Both the position numbers and the translations under genes were made by a program. The notes beneath the pieces are model-generated. The model ran no database searches, was not told the DNA's origin, and saw only the letters and a list, made by a program, of their open reading frames with translations. From contig NZ_LR027574.1 of the NCBI RefSeq assembly GCF_900605015.1, positions 388,479-452,478 of the forward strand: a stretch of 64,000 nt of DNA, in the 5' to 3' direction. This stretch comes from Olsenella sp. Marseille-P4559. GTDB taxonomy: Bacteria > Actinomycetota > Coriobacteriia > Coriobacteriales > Atopobiaceae. Every line of letters starts with the position of its first letter. The stretch's first letter is position 1. Below, in pieces: positions 55,189 to 63,655 of the stretch.

Positions 55189-56289
55189 ATGGTGGCAGAG
55201 GAGCGGGGCTCTGATGCGGCGGGGCTGGCCGATTTCGTCGCGCGCATGGGTGGTGAACGGTCACTTCGTGTCGAGGAGAACCTCGGCGAGGGCTATGTCC
55301 GCCTCCGCGTTGCGGAGGCGGAGCGCCGCCAGGCAAAGCATGACATCCGCTGCGTCGAGGACATGGTCATCGAGCTTCTTCGCAACTCGCGCGATGCCGG
55401 CGCAAAGCGCATCTACCTTGCCACCTCGCATGAGGGTGACCTTCGCACCACCACCATCCTTGACGATGGGTCGGGCATCCCGCAGGACATGCAGGAGCGC
55501 ATCTTCGAGGCGCGCGTGACCTCCAAGCTCGAAAGCATCCACGTTGACCGCTGGGGTGTCCATGGGCGAGGCATGGCCCTATACTCCGTGCGCGAGAATG
55601 CCGAGTCGGCGCGTGTCGCCTCCTCTGCCCCTGGCAAAGGGACGTCCATCTCGGTGGTGACAAATGCTACAAGGCTTGCCGAGAGAACAGACCAGTCTAC
55701 CTGGCCTGTCTTGGGGGAGGACGAGGACGGCAGGCGTACGTGTACGCGAGGGCCGCACAACATCGTTCGCACCTGCTGCGAGTTTGCGCTCGAGGAGTAT
55801 GGGACCTGCGAGGTCTACGTTGGCTCTCCCGCAGAGATCGCCGCAACCGCACGCGCCCGCATCCCGCCCTCGGTAGACTCGTCAGAGCTCCTCTTTATGG
55901 ATGACCTCTCTGCGTTACCGGTGCTCGAGCGTCTTCGCGCCGCCGCCGATGCTCGTGAACTCCTTTCGATCTGCAAGGGCCTGGGTCTCGAGATGAGCGA
56001 ACGGACGGCGCACCGCGTGGTGTCAGGCCAGATCCGCCCCCTGAGAAGCGTCGCCTCCCGCATGCTCCGTAAGTCCGATGCCCCGGCGGGCCCCAAACCC
56101 GTCGATCTCTACCGTGACCGACGCGGACTCAAGCTCTCCAAGCCCGACGCCGAGGAGTTCTCGCGCGTGCTCGCCAAGGACTTCTCGTTTATCGAGGATC
56201 GCTATTACGTCTCGCTCGTGCATGATCCAAAGGTGAGGGTTGGGAAGGGTCGCATCGTCGTAACCTTCGACCTTGAGGACGCGGACTAG
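55189..56289 (+). CDS. GHKL-type ATPase of unknown function
   Basis: This is a 366-residue protein with an N-terminal Bergerat ATP-binding fold. The N box is ELLRNSRDAGA (62-72), G1 is DDGSGIP (92-98), G2 is GVHGRGMALYSV (123-134) and a G3-like GKGTS is at about 149-153. It has no sensor, DHp or membrane segment, so it is not an ordinary histidine kinase. It also lacks recognisable MutL, Hsp90 or gyrase transducer domains. The C-terminal half is unrecognised, with a possible helix-turn-helix at about 265-305. It lies 12 bases after rny and before spoVS. Confidence 0.8.
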   Translation: MVAEERGSDAAGLADFVARMGGERSLRVEENLGEGYVRLRVAEAERRQAKHDIRCVEDMVIELLRNSRDAGAKRIYLATSHEGDLRTTTILDDGSGIPQDMQERIFEARVTSKLESIHVDRWGVHGRGMALYSVRENAESARVASSAPGKGTSISVVTNATRLAERTDQSTWPVLGEDEDGRRTCTRGPHNIVRTCCEFALEEYGTCEVYVGSPAEIAATARARIPPSVDSSELLFMDDLSALPVLERLRAAADARELLSICKGLGLEMSERTAHRVVSGQIRPLRSVASRMLRKSDAPAGPKPVDLYRDRRGLKLSKPDAEEFSRVLAKDFSFIEDRYYVSLVHDPKVRVGKGRIVVTFDLEDAD

Positions 56290-56328
56290 GGATTTGGCAT
56301 CTGTTGCTCGGTTTGCTGCACCCTGCGA

Positions 56329-56356
56329 TTGCAATGCACATCCGGGACATTACAAT
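56329..56356 (+). promoter_or_regulatory. Promoter of spoVS
   Basis: TTGCAA and TACAAT are 16 nt apart, about 78 bases upstream of the start codon. Confidence 0.65.
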
Positions 56357-56433
56357 CGTTCCTATGCATGGCTACAGCAAGAAAGACAAACGCACCACCC
56401 TGACAACCACCGCACTATTGGAGTATTAGCAGC

Positions 56434-56751
56434 ATGGATTTCCTGAAGGTCTCGAGCAAGTCGTCCCCGGCATCGGTTGCCGGGGCCATTGCCGGCATGG
56501 TCAAAGACGGCGTTCCCGTCAACATGCAGTGTGTCGGAGCCGGTGCGGTCAACCAGGCCGTGAAGGCCCTTGCCATCGCGCGCGGCTTTCTCATTCCCAC
56601 GGGTGTCGACATCTCCTGTGCCCCCACCTTCTCCGATATCGACATAGCTGGCGAGAAGCGCACTGCCATCCGATTTGCCGTCTATGTCCATAGGCTCACC
56701 CCGCATAGCGTTTCGGCGAACGCAGTGGACGACGGGGGAGTGGTTGCGTAG
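56434..56751 (+). CDS. spoVS: Stage V sporulation protein S (SpoVS)
   Basis: This is a 105-residue Alba-like small protein. The family core runs LKVSSKSSPASVAGAIAGM, VGAGAVNQAVKALAIARGF and TDIDI-type (here FSDIDIAGEKRTAIRF). About 18 extra residues at the C-terminus are unusual. Coriobacteriia are not known to sporulate, so its role is presumably a nucleic-acid-linked or division-linked one. It lies directly before miaB, as in many Gram-positive genomes. Confidence 0.94.
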   Translation: MDFLKVSSKSSPASVAGAIAGMVKDGVPVNMQCVGAGAVNQAVKALAIARGFLIPTGVDISCAPTFSDIDIAGEKRTAIRFAVYVHRLTPHSVSANAVDDGGVVA

Positions 56752-58125
56752 ATGGCATCACCCGATACCCAGGTGCTTGTCGGCAAGACCTACAGCATCA
56801 AAACCTTCGGCTGTCAGATGAACATGCACGATTCCGAGAGGGTCTCCGGCCTTCTCGATTCGTGTGGCTGCATTGAGGTCGAAAGCCCCGATGACGCAGA
56901 CATCGTTGTATACATGACCTGCTGCGTCCGAGAGAACGCTGACCAGCGCCTTTACGGACAGGCCTCTTCGATGGTGTCAGCCCCTACGCCGCCTTCTGGC
57001 AGGCGCATTGTCGCCGTTGGCGGCTGCATTGCCCAGCGAGACGGTGAGCGCCTGCGCGCTCACATCCCCAATGTCGACGTGGTCTTTGGCACAAGTGCTC
57101 TTGCCAGCCTGCCGAGGCTCCTCTCTGAGGCCTTTGGTGACCAGGTTGGAGCCATTGAGGTCGACACCGGTGAGCCGGGAACGGGCTTCTCAACCGACCT
57201 CCCAAGCCATCGAGCCGAGCGTCATCACGCGTGGGTGCCCATCATGAGCGGCTGCAACAACTTCTGCACCTACTGCATCGTTCCCTATGTCCGCGGACGC
57301 GAGCGCAGCCGGACCATCGAGAGCGTGGTGGCAGAATGCAAGCTGCTCGTTGCCGATGGCGTACGGGAGATATGCCTGCTCGGGCAGAATGTCAACTCTT
57401 ATGGCAGGAACGTCTACGATGAGCCTCGCTTTGCAGAGCTTCTGCGTGCGGTGGGCGAGACGGGCGTAGAGCGCATTCGCTTTACGTCGAGCAACCCAAA
57501 GGACCTCTCCGATGAGACCATTGCAGCCATGGCAGAGGTCCCCGCAGTGATGCCGCACCTCCATCTTGCGGTCCAGTCTGGTTCCACACGCGTCCTCAAG
57601 GCAATGAATCGCAGCTACACGCGCGAGGAGTACCTGGCACTCGTGTCGAGGCTGCGTGCGGCCATCTCCGACATCGCCCTGTCTACCGACATCATCGTCG
57701 GCTTCCCTGGCGAGACCGAGGAGGACTTCCACGACACGCTCTCGCTTGTCCGTGAGGCCGGGTTCTCATCCGCCTTCACCTTCATCTATTCACCTCGCCC
57801 GGGCACGCCGGCAGCAAAGATGGTCGATGACACTCCGCACGAGGTGATTCAGGGTCGCTTCGACCGTCTTGCCGAACAGGTCGCCCAGCAGGCCCATGAT
57901 GCCAACCAGGAGGACCTGGGACGGCTCGTCGGCGTATTAGTCGAGGGGCCGTCCAAGCGGGACGGCACCGTGATGGTGGGGCACAGCGAGAAGAACCGTA
58001 CGGTCCACTTCCGGCTGCCCGATGGCACAAGTGCGCAGGACGCAGTGGGAAAGGTTGCCCGTGTGCGCGTCGAGGAGGCCCGGACCTGGTATCTGCGCGG
58101 CTCCGTTGAGGGTGAGCTCTTGTGA
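56752..58125 (+). CDS. miaB: tRNA-2-methylthio-N6-dimethylallyladenosine synthase MiaB
   Basis: This 457-residue radical SAM enzyme adds the methylthio group to i6A37. The N-terminal cysteines are at 21, 57 and 92 (KTFGCQMNMHDSER, MTCCVRENADQRLYG). The radical SAM cysteines are at 168, 172 and 175 (SGCNNFCTYCIVPYVRGRE). A TRAM domain lies at the C-terminus. FGCQMNxxDSE is the MiaB hallmark. It abuts spoVS and overlaps miaA by four bases, which supplies its substrate. Confidence 0.97.
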   Translation: MASPDTQVLVGKTYSIKTFGCQMNMHDSERVSGLLDSCGCIEVESPDDADIVVYMTCCVRENADQRLYGQASSMVSAPTPPSGRRIVAVGGCIAQRDGERLRAHIPNVDVVFGTSALASLPRLLSEAFGDQVGAIEVDTGEPGTGFSTDLPSHRAERHHAWVPIMSGCNNFCTYCIVPYVRGRERSRTIESVVAECKLLVADGVREICLLGQNVNSYGRNVYDEPRFAELLRAVGETGVERIRFTSSNPKDLSDETIAAMAEVPAVMPHLHLAVQSGSTRVLKAMNRSYTREEYLALVSRLRAAISDIALSTDIIVGFPGETEEDFHDTLSLVREAGFSSAFTFIYSPRPGTPAAKMVDDTPHEVIQGRFDRLAEQVAQQAHDANQEDLGRLVGVLVEGPSKRDGTVMVGHSEKNRTVHFRLPDGTSAQDAVGKVARVRVEEARTWYLRGSVEGELL

Positions 58126-59114
58126 GCGATTGCCCCACAGGCGGACGGGTCGTGTGCATCGCAGGGCCTACCGCCTCGGGCAAGAGCACGCTCGCGGAGC
58201 TTGTCGCAGAGCGATTGGGGTCACCCGTTGTCTCGGTAGATGCCATGCAGATCTATCGTGGGATGGATATCGGTACGGCAAAGACGCCAGTAGCCGAGAG
58301 ACGCGTCCCGCTCCTCATGGTCGATGTGGCCACCGTGGGTGAGGACTACTCGGTTCAGAGATTTCAGGATGACGCCCGCGTCTGTGTGGATGGGCTGCTG
58401 CGGCGCGGCCTGGTTCCCGTCCTTTGCGGCGGCGCGGGACTTTACCTCGACGCGGTCATCGACGAGATGGACTTTCCCAAGGGCATCAAGGGTGACCGGC
58501 GTCGTCAAGGATATGAGCGTATCGCTGCGGAGCAGGGCGGCCAGGCGCTTCATGACCTTCTGCGCGAACGCGATCCCAAGAGCGCCGCCCTCATTCATCC
58601 CAATAACGTTCGACGCTGCGTGCGTGCGCTTGAGATGCTGGACGAGGGTGTGAGCTACTCTCAAGAAAACGCCAGCCTCAGGCATCGTGAGCCTCACTAT
58701 GATGATGCGCGCATCTGGGCCCTCTCCGTGCCACGAGAACGCCTTTACCAGCGCATAAACGAGCGCGTAGACAGGATGTTCGGAGAGGGCCTCGTCGAAG
58801 AGGTGCAGGGTCTTGTTGCATGCGGGCTTGACCGTTCGACTACGGCCGGACAGGCGATTGGCTACAAGGAAGTCTTGGCTGCGCTTGCAGGCGAGTGCAC
58901 GCTCGAAGAGGCCAGAGACGAGGTCAAGCGCCGTACGCGACACTATGCCAAGCGTCAGCTCTCGTGGCTGAGAAGAGATGGCCGTGCACAATGGATCGAT
59001 GTCGATAAGCTGGGCGTTGGAGAAGCCTGCGAGCTGATCGTGCGGGATGCGCGTGGGAAGACGTTCCCAGTGGCGTCGAGCCTGCGGGAGGGGAGTAGCC
59101 GTGTCGCGCTTTGA
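58122..59114 (+). CDS. miaA: tRNA dimethylallyltransferase
   Basis: This 330-residue enzyme adds the isopentenyl group to A37. The P-loop is GPTASGKST (14-22), followed by VDAMQIYRGMDIGTAKT, GGAGLYLDAVIDEMDFP and YAKRQLSWLRRD. It starts with GTG inside the end of miaB, and the gene end overlaps hflX by 14 bases, so miaB-miaA-hflX are coupled. Confidence 0.96.
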   Translation: MSDCPTGGRVVCIAGPTASGKSTLAELVAERLGSPVVSVDAMQIYRGMDIGTAKTPVAERRVPLLMVDVATVGEDYSVQRFQDDARVCVDGLLRRGLVPVLCGGAGLYLDAVIDEMDFPKGIKGDRRRQGYERIAAEQGGQALHDLLRERDPKSAALIHPNNVRRCVRALEMLDEGVSYSQENASLRHREPHYDDARIWALSVPRERLYQRINERVDRMFGEGLVEEVQGLVACGLDRSTTAGQAIGYKEVLAALAGECTLEEARDEVKRRTRHYAKRQLSWLRRDGRAQWIDVDKLGVGEACELIVRDARGKTFPVASSLREGSSRVAL

Positions 59115-60441
59115 GCCCAGACCGACTGCGCCAGCGCGCGAGAGGGCCATCCTCGTGGGTGTCGACTTGGGCAGGAATGCCGACTGGACGCTTGACGAAT
59201 CCATGGCCGAGCTGGCGCGGCTTGCCGAAACCGACGGCGCAGATGTGGTCTTCACGCTCACCCAACGCCTTGATGCCCCCGTGTCGCGCACCTTCATCGG
59301 CAAAGGCAAGGCGGAAGAGCTCGTCTCCCATGTGCGCAACCTCGACGCCGACATCGTGATATTTGATGACGAACTCACGCCTTCGCAGCAGTCTAACCTC
59401 GAGAAGATTGTGGGCGAGCCGGTCAAGATCATCGACCGCACCGCGCTCATTCTCGACATCTTTGGTGTGCATGCAACCACACGTGAGGGGCGCCTACAGG
59501 TACAGCTTGCCCAACTCCAGTATGTGCTCCCACGGCTCCGTGGCATGTGGGGTCACCTTGTGGGGGAGCAGACGCGCGGCGGCATCGGCTCTCGTTTTGG
59601 ACAGGGCGAAAGCCAGCTCGAGGTAGACCGGCGCCTCGTGCGCAAGCGCATCTCGACGCTTCGCGACGAGCTTGCACGGCTTGAGACAAGGCGTGAGGTG
59701 CAGTCGAAGACGCGGTGGGACTCCGGTGTCTATCGCGTGGCCCTGGCCGGCTACACCAATGCCGGCAAGTCCACCTTGCTCAATGTCCTCACGGGCGCTG
59801 ACGCGTACGTGCGCGACGAGCTCTTTGCCACGCTCGACCCCACGACGCGCTCGGTTGAACTTGAGGAGGGGCGCAAGATCACCGTCACCGATACCGTTGG
59901 GTTCATCCAGAAGCTCCCCACCACACTTGTTGAGGCGTTTAAGTCGACGTTGGCAGAAGTCCGGGCTGCCAATCTTGTCCTGCTTGTGGCCGATGCGTCT
60001 GACCCAGGCGCAGAGCGGCACCTATGCGCAGTTCGGTCGGTTCTGGACGAGATCGGGGCAAGCCAGATACCTTCTGTCCTCGTCCTCAACAAGTGCGACC
60101 TTCTCTCATCCGAGGATCTTGCCGAGCTGCAGTCCCGCTATCCTGACGCCGTTACCATCTCCGCGCGCGAGGGCACGGGTCTTTCTGGCTTGCTCTATCG
60201 GATCGCGCGCGAGGCATCGCGCGGTGACGCCACCGTCACCGTCCTCGTGCCCTTCGAGAAAGGCATCCTCATGAAGATGGTGCACGAGCGTTGCCAGGTC
60301 ATCAGGGAGGTCTACACCGAGAACGGCCTTCTCGCTACGATACGCGCCTCCGAGAGGATGCGCGCCACCCTCGCGCCTTATACCGTCTCCGATGACGCTC
60401 TCGAGTTGGAAGAGCTTCCTACTCCCACACAACACCAGTGA
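59101..60441 (+). CDS. hflX: GTPase HflX
   Basis: This is a 446-residue ribosome-splitting GTPase. The N-terminal HflX domain includes TFIGKGKAEEL and DDELTPSQQSNLEK, and GMWGHLVGEQTRGGIGSRFG closes the linker. The G domain has GYTNAGKST (about 218), DTVGFIQKLPTTLVEAF and NKCD. The GTG at 59101 follows GGGAGGGGAG. The 3' end overlaps the convergent membrane-protein gene by 23 bases. Confidence 0.95.
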   Translation: MSRFEPRPTAPARERAILVGVDLGRNADWTLDESMAELARLAETDGADVVFTLTQRLDAPVSRTFIGKGKAEELVSHVRNLDADIVIFDDELTPSQQSNLEKIVGEPVKIIDRTALILDIFGVHATTREGRLQVQLAQLQYVLPRLRGMWGHLVGEQTRGGIGSRFGQGESQLEVDRRLVRKRISTLRDELARLETRREVQSKTRWDSGVYRVALAGYTNAGKSTLLNVLTGADAYVRDELFATLDPTTRSVELEEGRKITVTDTVGFIQKLPTTLVEAFKSTLAEVRAANLVLLVADASDPGAERHLCAVRSVLDEIGASQIPSVLVLNKCDLLSSEDLAELQSRYPDAVTISAREGTGLSGLLYRIAREASRGDATVTVLVPFEKGILMKMVHERCQVIREVYTENGLLATIRASERMRATLAPYTVSDDALELEELPTPTQHQ

Positions 60442-61210
60442 GCAGCAGCAACACAGGCTGATGAACTACATAGACGAGGAGAGCATGACGTCCCACCAAG
60501 TTCAATACGGGAACGTGTGCGCGGCATGCCCACCTGGGGTAGCCTCGCTCCTCGAACCATGTGCCCATTGACGCTCCGGCAAGGTACATGAACACAAAGG
60601 GCACGAGGGGGTAATAGTCACCCGAGGAGAAGCCCGGACCGGGAATGCCCAGCCACGCAAGCCCAGGCGCCTCATAAAGTGCATGTGGCAGCGCGAGCGA
60701 GAGTGGGCCGATCCCAATGGTTCCCGAGGAGAAGCCAAGAAGCAGAACGAAGAGGATAAACAGGACCGCTGCCGCAATCGGACCCTGCGGAAGGCAATGG
60801 AGTTTTCCCAGCAGCCACGCCACCAACGTGCAGACGGACATGCAGTAGATGATGCCAAAGGAAATAGGCACATCAACTGCTGCAATTATCGTCACCACAT
60901 AGACTGCAAGCGCCACCGTACCGTAGGCGAGCCCGCGCCTGAGGTTGCTCCTTGATAGGGGGCACATGCAGCCGGCGACGAACAGAAACGTCCACGAGAT
61001 GCTGGCGCGCCAGATATCCTGTAGGGGAGGGGCAAACCAAGAGAGGTCTGCCCCGGCAAGAAAGCGCAAGTCATAGCAGAGGTGAAAGAGCACCATCGAT
61101 ATGACCGAGAATCCCCGGATCGCATCGAACACTCCAATCCGCTTGTGACGGTCTGCCTTGCTACTGACGCCGTCACCGACGCCAGGGCTTTTCAAGTCCG
61201 GCCCAGCCAT
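60419..61210 (-). CDS. DUF1624/HGSNAT-like membrane protein
   Basis: This is a 263-residue integral membrane protein with about seven spans. The N-terminal RIGVFDAIRGFSVISMVLFH and FLFVAGCMCPLSR resemble the catalytic domain of heparan-alpha-glucosaminide acetyltransferase-like proteins (DUF1624). The conserved loop histidine appears in MVLFHLCYD. It may transfer acetyl groups to an envelope glycan, but this is inference. It starts two bases after the lexA stop and so is probably in the lexA transcript. It overlaps hflX tail-to-tail. Confidence 0.78.
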   Translation of the reverse strand: MAGPDLKSPGVGDGVSSKADRHKRIGVFDAIRGFSVISMVLFHLCYDLRFLAGADLSWFAPPLQDIWRASISWTFLFVAGCMCPLSRSNLRRGLAYGTVALAVYVVTIIAAVDVPISFGIIYCMSVCTLVAWLLGKLHCLPQGPIAAAVLFILFVLLLGFSSGTIGIGPLSLALPHALYEAPGLAWLGIPGPGFSSGDYYPLVPFVFMYLAGASMGTWFEERGYPRWACRAHVPVLNLVGRHALLVYVVHQPVLLLLTGVVWE

Positions 61211-61212
61211 CG

Positions 61213-61875
61213 CTAGGAGACTGAGCGGATAAGAGCCGTCACGCGTCCAAGGATGACAGGATTATCTGCATATATGGGACTCATGTGGTCGTTCTCGGGC
61301 TGGAGTCGGATGCGGTCCTTCTCGCGATAGAACGTCTTCACTGTTGCAGAGTCATCGATAAGCGCAACGACTATCTCCCCGTCGTGTGCGTCATGCTGCT
61401 CTTTCACAACGATGTAGTCGCCATCAAAAATCCCCGCATTGACCATGGACTCGCCGCGAACTCGAAGGATGAAGGAACTGGAATCTCCCACGATGCTTGT
61501 GGGCAGCGTGAGGGTCTCCTCGACATTCTGCTCGGCGAGAATGGGCATGCCTGCAGCAACCCGCCCGACAAGCGGAAGTGAGATAACGTTCTTGCCGACA
61601 TCTTCCTGTACCGTAGCGAGCTTAGCCTGAGTGCTCCCGTCCTCCGACACCTGCTTGTCAGGAACAACCTCAATAGTACGGGGCTTCTTGGGGTCCCTAC
61701 TGATGAGCCCCATCTCCTCGAGTACCTTGAGATGCATGTGGACTGTCGAGGGGGAGGCCAGGCCTACCGCGGCTCCAATCTCCCTCACCGAGGGGGGATA
61801 GCCGTGCTCGTCTGTGTAGGTGCAGATGAAGTCATAGATGGCCCTCTGGCGCTTGCTGAGCTTTCCCTTTGACAT
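61213..61875 (-). CDS. lexA: LexA repressor
   Basis: This is a 220-residue SOS repressor. The N-terminal winged helix has GYPPSVREIGAAVGLASPST. The self-cleavage Ala-Gly is in GRVAAGMPI, the catalytic serine in RGESMVNAGI, and the lysine in SATVKTFYRE. LexA-type boxes lie at its own promoter, the divergent LysM gene and recA. The second gene of its transcript is the DUF1624 protein. Confidence 0.97.
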   Translation of the reverse strand: MSKGKLSKRQRAIYDFICTYTDEHGYPPSVREIGAAVGLASPSTVHMHLKVLEEMGLISRDPKKPRTIEVVPDKQVSEDGSTQAKLATVQEDVGKNVISLPLVGRVAAGMPILAEQNVEETLTLPTSIVGDSSSFILRVRGESMVNAGIFDGDYIVVKEQHDAHDGEIVVALIDDSATVKTFYREKDRIRLQPENDHMSPIYADNPVILGRVTALIRSVS

Positions 61876-61898
61876 GGCGTCTCCTCTCGTCTGGGCTA

Positions 61899-61989
61899 AT
61901 CATACCTGGGATTGCGATGTATTGCAAACAAATGTTCTAAATTGACTTGACACGAACAAATGTACGTTGATACTAGAGTACAGATGTTC
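61899..61989. promoter_or_regulatory. Divergent lexA/LysM promoter region with three SOS-like boxes
   Basis: lexA promoter on the minus strand: TTGCAA and TATGAT, 17 nt apart (61899-61927). Plus-strand promoter: TTGACA (61947-61952) and GATACT, 16 nt apart. Boxes with one mismatch each to GAAC-N4-GTTC: AAACAAATGTTC (61926-61937, touching the lexA -35), GAACAAATGTAC (61954-61965, in the plus-strand spacer) and GTACAGATGTTC (61978-61989, just after the plus-strand -10). Confidence 0.88.
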
Positions 61990-62071
61990 GGTCTTAAACG
62001 CAAGGCTCTAATTTGTGTCCCGTGCGTTCGCTATAAACGTTCCCGGCAAGCACTCGAGAGGGGATTACATC

Positions 62072-62512
62072 ATGGCAAGCACCAACCGCGTGTACGGTAC
62101 CGAGGGCTCCTCCGCCCTTGTTCCTTCGTATCCAACGCTTACGCTTCTTGAGGGTGGGACTGGCAAGCCCTTTGTGGTGGAGCGCCAACATGAAGACAGG
62201 TCATGTCGGGACATGGCCCGCGGGAATGTCCTCACTGCCATAGTTTGCACGTTTCTGGTTTCGGTCGGGCTCGTTGCCGCGCTTCTGGTGAGCAATGCTG
62301 CCGTCTCTTCTCGCAAGGAGGCCGCCCTGGCGTCTCTCCCTGGTGAGGAGGTAGTTGTTGAGGCTGGTGACTCCGTGTGGGGTCTCGCCTTCCGGCACCC
62401 CGTCGATGGGTACAGTACGGCAGAGCTTGTCCAATGGATTACCGAGAAGAACTCCCTCGAAAGCCCGACCTTGCAGCCGGGGCAATCTGTCGTTGTTCCT
62501 GCTTCAAACTAA
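62072..62512 (+). CDS. LysM-domain membrane protein, YneA-like SOS division inhibitor candidate
   Basis: This is a 146-residue protein. A cytoplasmic N-terminus of about 50 residues is followed by one membrane span (about 53-75) and an external LysM domain (about 90-144; VVEAGDSVWGLAFRH, TAELVQWITEKNSL, LQPGQSVVVPA). The architecture and divergence from lexA with LexA boxes match YneA of Bacillus and related SOS-induced division inhibitors. The N-terminus is longer than in YneA. The ATG at 62072 follows GAGAGGGGA. Function is inferred from context. Confidence 0.82.
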   Translation: MASTNRVYGTEGSSALVPSYPTLTLLEGGTGKPFVVERQHEDRSCRDMARGNVLTAIVCTFLVSVGLVAALLVSNAAVSSRKEAALASLPGEEVVVEAGDSVWGLAFRHPVDGYSTAELVQWITEKNSLESPTLQPGQSVVVPASN

Positions 62513-62663
62513 CGTAAGCATCGGACGTTCGGGCATTAGCGGATGTTTGGGTTTGGCTTCTCCAGCGTTTCCTTCCTTTCCAGTTTGGTTTCGAAGCCAT
62601 CTTTGTGATGGATATTTGGACGCTATGTGTTAAGTTCCTAGTGGAAGTCCATTAGGAGGTTTG

Positions 62664-63113
62664 ATGCGCTGTCCAAAATGCGGCTGTGAGGAGTCCAAGG
62701 TTGTCGACTCCAGGCCATCTGAGAGCAATGATGCCATTCGTCGTCGTCGCGAGTGCGTCAAATGCGGCTACCGCTTCACGACCTATGAACGTCGTGAGGA
62801 CATGCCGCTCCTCGTGATGAAGAAAGACGGCCGAAAGGAGACTTTTGACCGCCAAAAGCTCATGCGCGGTCTCTTGACTGCCACGGTAAAGCGCAGCGTG
62901 CCTGTTGAGCTGCTCGATGGCCTCATCGACGACATCGAGTCAGAGTTGCGTGATGAGGGTGTCAACGAGATTTCGTCACACGACCTCGGGAGCATGGTTC
63001 TCAAGCGTCTCGTGGATGTGGATAAGGTTGCCTATATCCGATTTGCCTCTGTGTATCGGGACTTCAAGGATGTGGACGAGTTTAGCGAGGAGTTGAGGAG
63101 TCTCAACAAATGA
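62664..63113 (+). CDS. nrdR: Transcriptional repressor NrdR
   Basis: This 149-residue protein represses ribonucleotide reductase genes. The zinc ribbon is [19 protein letters not shown] with [12 protein letters not shown], followed by an ATP-cone domain ([16 protein letters not shown]). The ATG at 62664 follows TAGGAGGT at 5 bases. It overlaps dut by four bases, linking two nucleotide-pool functions. No nrd genes are in view. Confidence 0.96.
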   Translation: MRCPKCGCEESKVVDSRPSESNDAIRRRRECVKCGYRFTTYERREDMPLLVMKKDGRKETFDRQKLMRGLLTATVKRSVPVELLDGLIDDIESELRDEGVNEISSHDLGSMVLKRLVDVDKVAYIRFASVYRDFKDVDEFSEELRSLNK

Positions 63114-63556
63114 CGGACAAGAGACTGACGCTTCCCATCAAGCGCCTTGATTCATCGGTCGACCTACCAAGCTACGCCTACGAGGGCGATGCTGGTCTTG
63201 ACCTTAGGTCGAACGAGGACGTGACCCTGGCCCCCTTTGAGCGGAGGCTCGTGGGGACGGGGCTTGCCATTGCCATTCCAGAGGGCTATGCCGGCTTCGT
63301 GCAGCCTCGCAGCGGCCTTGCCCTGCGCGAGGGCCTGTCCATGGCCAACACCCCAGGGCTTATTGACGCTCACTACCGTGGCGAGCTCAAGGTGTGCGCC
63401 ATCAACCTCGACCCATCAAAGAGCATCCATATCGAGCGCGGCGAGAGGATTGCCCAGCTCGTTATACAGCAGGTCCCCGTGGTCACGCTTGAGGAGGTCG
63501 GCGAGCTTGACGAAACCGACCGCGGTGCCGGTGGCTTTGGCTCGAGCGGTACATAG
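63110..63556 (+). CDS. dut: Deoxyuridine 5'-triphosphate nucleotidohydrolase
   Basis: This 148-residue trimeric dUTPase has all five motifs: [31 protein letters not shown] and [10 protein letters not shown]. It removes dUTP and supplies dUMP. Together with the dCMP deaminase at 26312 it feeds thymidylate synthesis. Confidence 0.97.
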   Translation: MTDKRLTLPIKRLDSSVDLPSYAYEGDAGLDLRSNEDVTLAPFERRLVGTGLAIAIPEGYAGFVQPRSGLALREGLSMANTPGLIDAHYRGELKVCAINLDPSKSIHIERGERIAQLVIQQVPVVTLEEVGELDETDRGAGGFGSSGT

Positions 63557-63655
63557 GCTCGTGCATTCCTTTCCACAGCGCGTCCTGCTGCTGTCCCATG
63601 GCAGCAGCTGTATGTATAGGCTCGGAACTTACAGGAAACCGAAAGGATGGGAAAC

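Noticed and set aside
55189-56289. Sensor histidine kinase or anti-sigma factor
   Set aside because: The GHKL boxes fit, but there is no phospho-acceptor histidine domain, membrane segment, response regulator or sigma factor beside it, and the G2 box is unlike RsbW-type proteins.
63557-63655. Purine riboswitch ahead of the permease
   Set aside because: The 99-base gap lacks the conserved loop and junction sequences of purine riboswitches; only a CTGCTG/CAGCAG inverted pair is seen.
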